NCBI RefSeq assembly: GCF_051014445.1
Contig: NC_135136.1
Coordinates: 25,004,001-25,068,000 of the forward strand
Source of the DNA: Colletes latitarsis
Lineage: Eukaryota > Arthropoda > Insecta > Hymenoptera > Colletidae
Direction of reading: 5' to 3'
Length of the DNA stretch: 64,000 nucleotides
Position numbers and translations under genes: made by a program. A model generated the notes under the pieces. It saw nothing but the letters and a program-made list of their open reading frames with translations, ran no database searches and was not told where the DNA came from. Below, in pieces: positions 63,433 through 64,000 of the stretch (positions are counted from its first letter, which is position 1; every line of letters starts with the position of its first letter).

Positions 63433-64000
63433 AACAGTTTTTATCCTCTAAAATATTGATCGAAACCAGGTTTAATTGACTGTTTCAACATGGTACCACA
63501 TTACTACGTGATTCAAACCCTAAAAAACCCATGATCTGGCCAACAAGAATGCGGAAAAGGCAAAATCATGAGCCAGATGCGGGCATAACCCAGACCTAAC
63601 CCAGACCTAACCGGTCTTATCCTCTAAAATATTGATCGAAACCAAGTTTAATGGACTGTTTCAGTGTGGTTCCGTAATTACTACGTGATTCAAACCCGAA
63701 AAAACCCAGGATCTGACCAACAAGTATGCGAAGAAGGCAAAATCATGAGCCAGATGCGGGCATAACCCAGACCTAACCCAGACCTAATCGGTTTGATCCT
63801 CTAAAATATTGATCGAAACCAGGTTTAGTTGTCTGTTTCAGTGTGGTACCACATTACTACGTGATTCAAACCCGAAAAAAACCCAGGATCTGACCAACAA
63901 GTATGCGAAGAAGGCAAACTCATGAGCCAGATGCGGGCATAACCCAGATCTAACCCAGACCTAGCCGGTCTTATCCTGTAAAATATTGATGGAAACCAGG
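63433..64000. repeat. Terminal mixed satellite stretch
   Basis: About three monomers related to those near 53.7-54.3 kb (CTAACAGTTTTTATCC, TGGTTCCGTAATTAC, CGAAAAAAACCC). The array continues past the window edge. Confidence 0.85.

Larger units (their letters stand above)
45409..64000. repeat. Satellite array, right arm (~175-bp monomers)
   Basis: The same monomer, phase and orientation as the left arm, continuing to the end of the window, about 105 monomers. Each carries the telomere-like block before CCGGT. No gene, other transposon or non-satellite insert is visible in this arm. Confidence 0.97.

Noticed and set aside
1..64000. Assembly artefact from tandem misassembly
   Set aside because: It cannot be excluded for copy number, but graded divergence, several distinct higher-order periods and a clean insertion with its empty-site paralogue are hard to create by misassembly alone.

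Overview
This is a eukaryotic, probably insect, repeat window. About 57 kb is one continuous satellite DNA array, interrupted once by a 7.0-kb non-LTR retrotransposon. I see no host protein gene, rRNA, tRNA or CRISPR array. The array is built from head-to-tail monomers of about 174-177 bp, roughly 320 of them. Almost every monomer contains two or so units of the 11-bp motif CCCAGACCTAA, whose complement TTAGGTCTGGG looks like a lengthened insect TTAGG telomere repeat. Extended 11-bp telomere motifs of this style have, as I recall, been described in some Hymenoptera, so a hymenopteran (or other insect) subtelomere is the best guess. The host is an inference and was not checked.

Layout: 1-20135 is a homogeneous domain with long higher-order repeats (2647 bp = 15 monomers, plus rearranged copies). 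20136-30116 holds more diverged monomers with local duplications. 30117-31703 is an alternating two-monomer (352-bp) domain. 31704-38397 is mixed. The retrotransposon occupies 38398-45408 on the minus strand, between perfect 16-bp target site duplications. The array resumes at 45409: an 8-monomer repeat of 1409 bp (about 45668-49210), a mixed region with a 1410-bp duplication (about 52545-55065), a 12-monomer repeat of 2113 bp in about 2.6 copies (57970-63432), and a final mixed stretch to 64000.

The retrotransposon belongs to the R1 clade and resembles the telomere-targeting TRAS/SART group. Reading along the minus strand it has a 390-nt 5' UTR, ORF1 (gag-like, three zinc knuckles, split by one frameshift), a TAATG stop-start overlap, an intact 1038-aa ORF2 (endonuclease, reverse transcriptase, C-terminal CCHC), a 511-nt 3' UTR rich in hairpins, and a 20-nt poly(A) tail. 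It inserted at the CC|TAA step inside the telomere-like motif of one monomer. A near-identical unoccupied monomer survives at 56573-56880, so the insertion point and duplicated bases can be read directly. The most interesting theme is the coupling of three things: a telomere-like motif fixed inside a complex satellite, an element whose endonuclease apparently recognises that motif, and repeated block duplication of the array around it.
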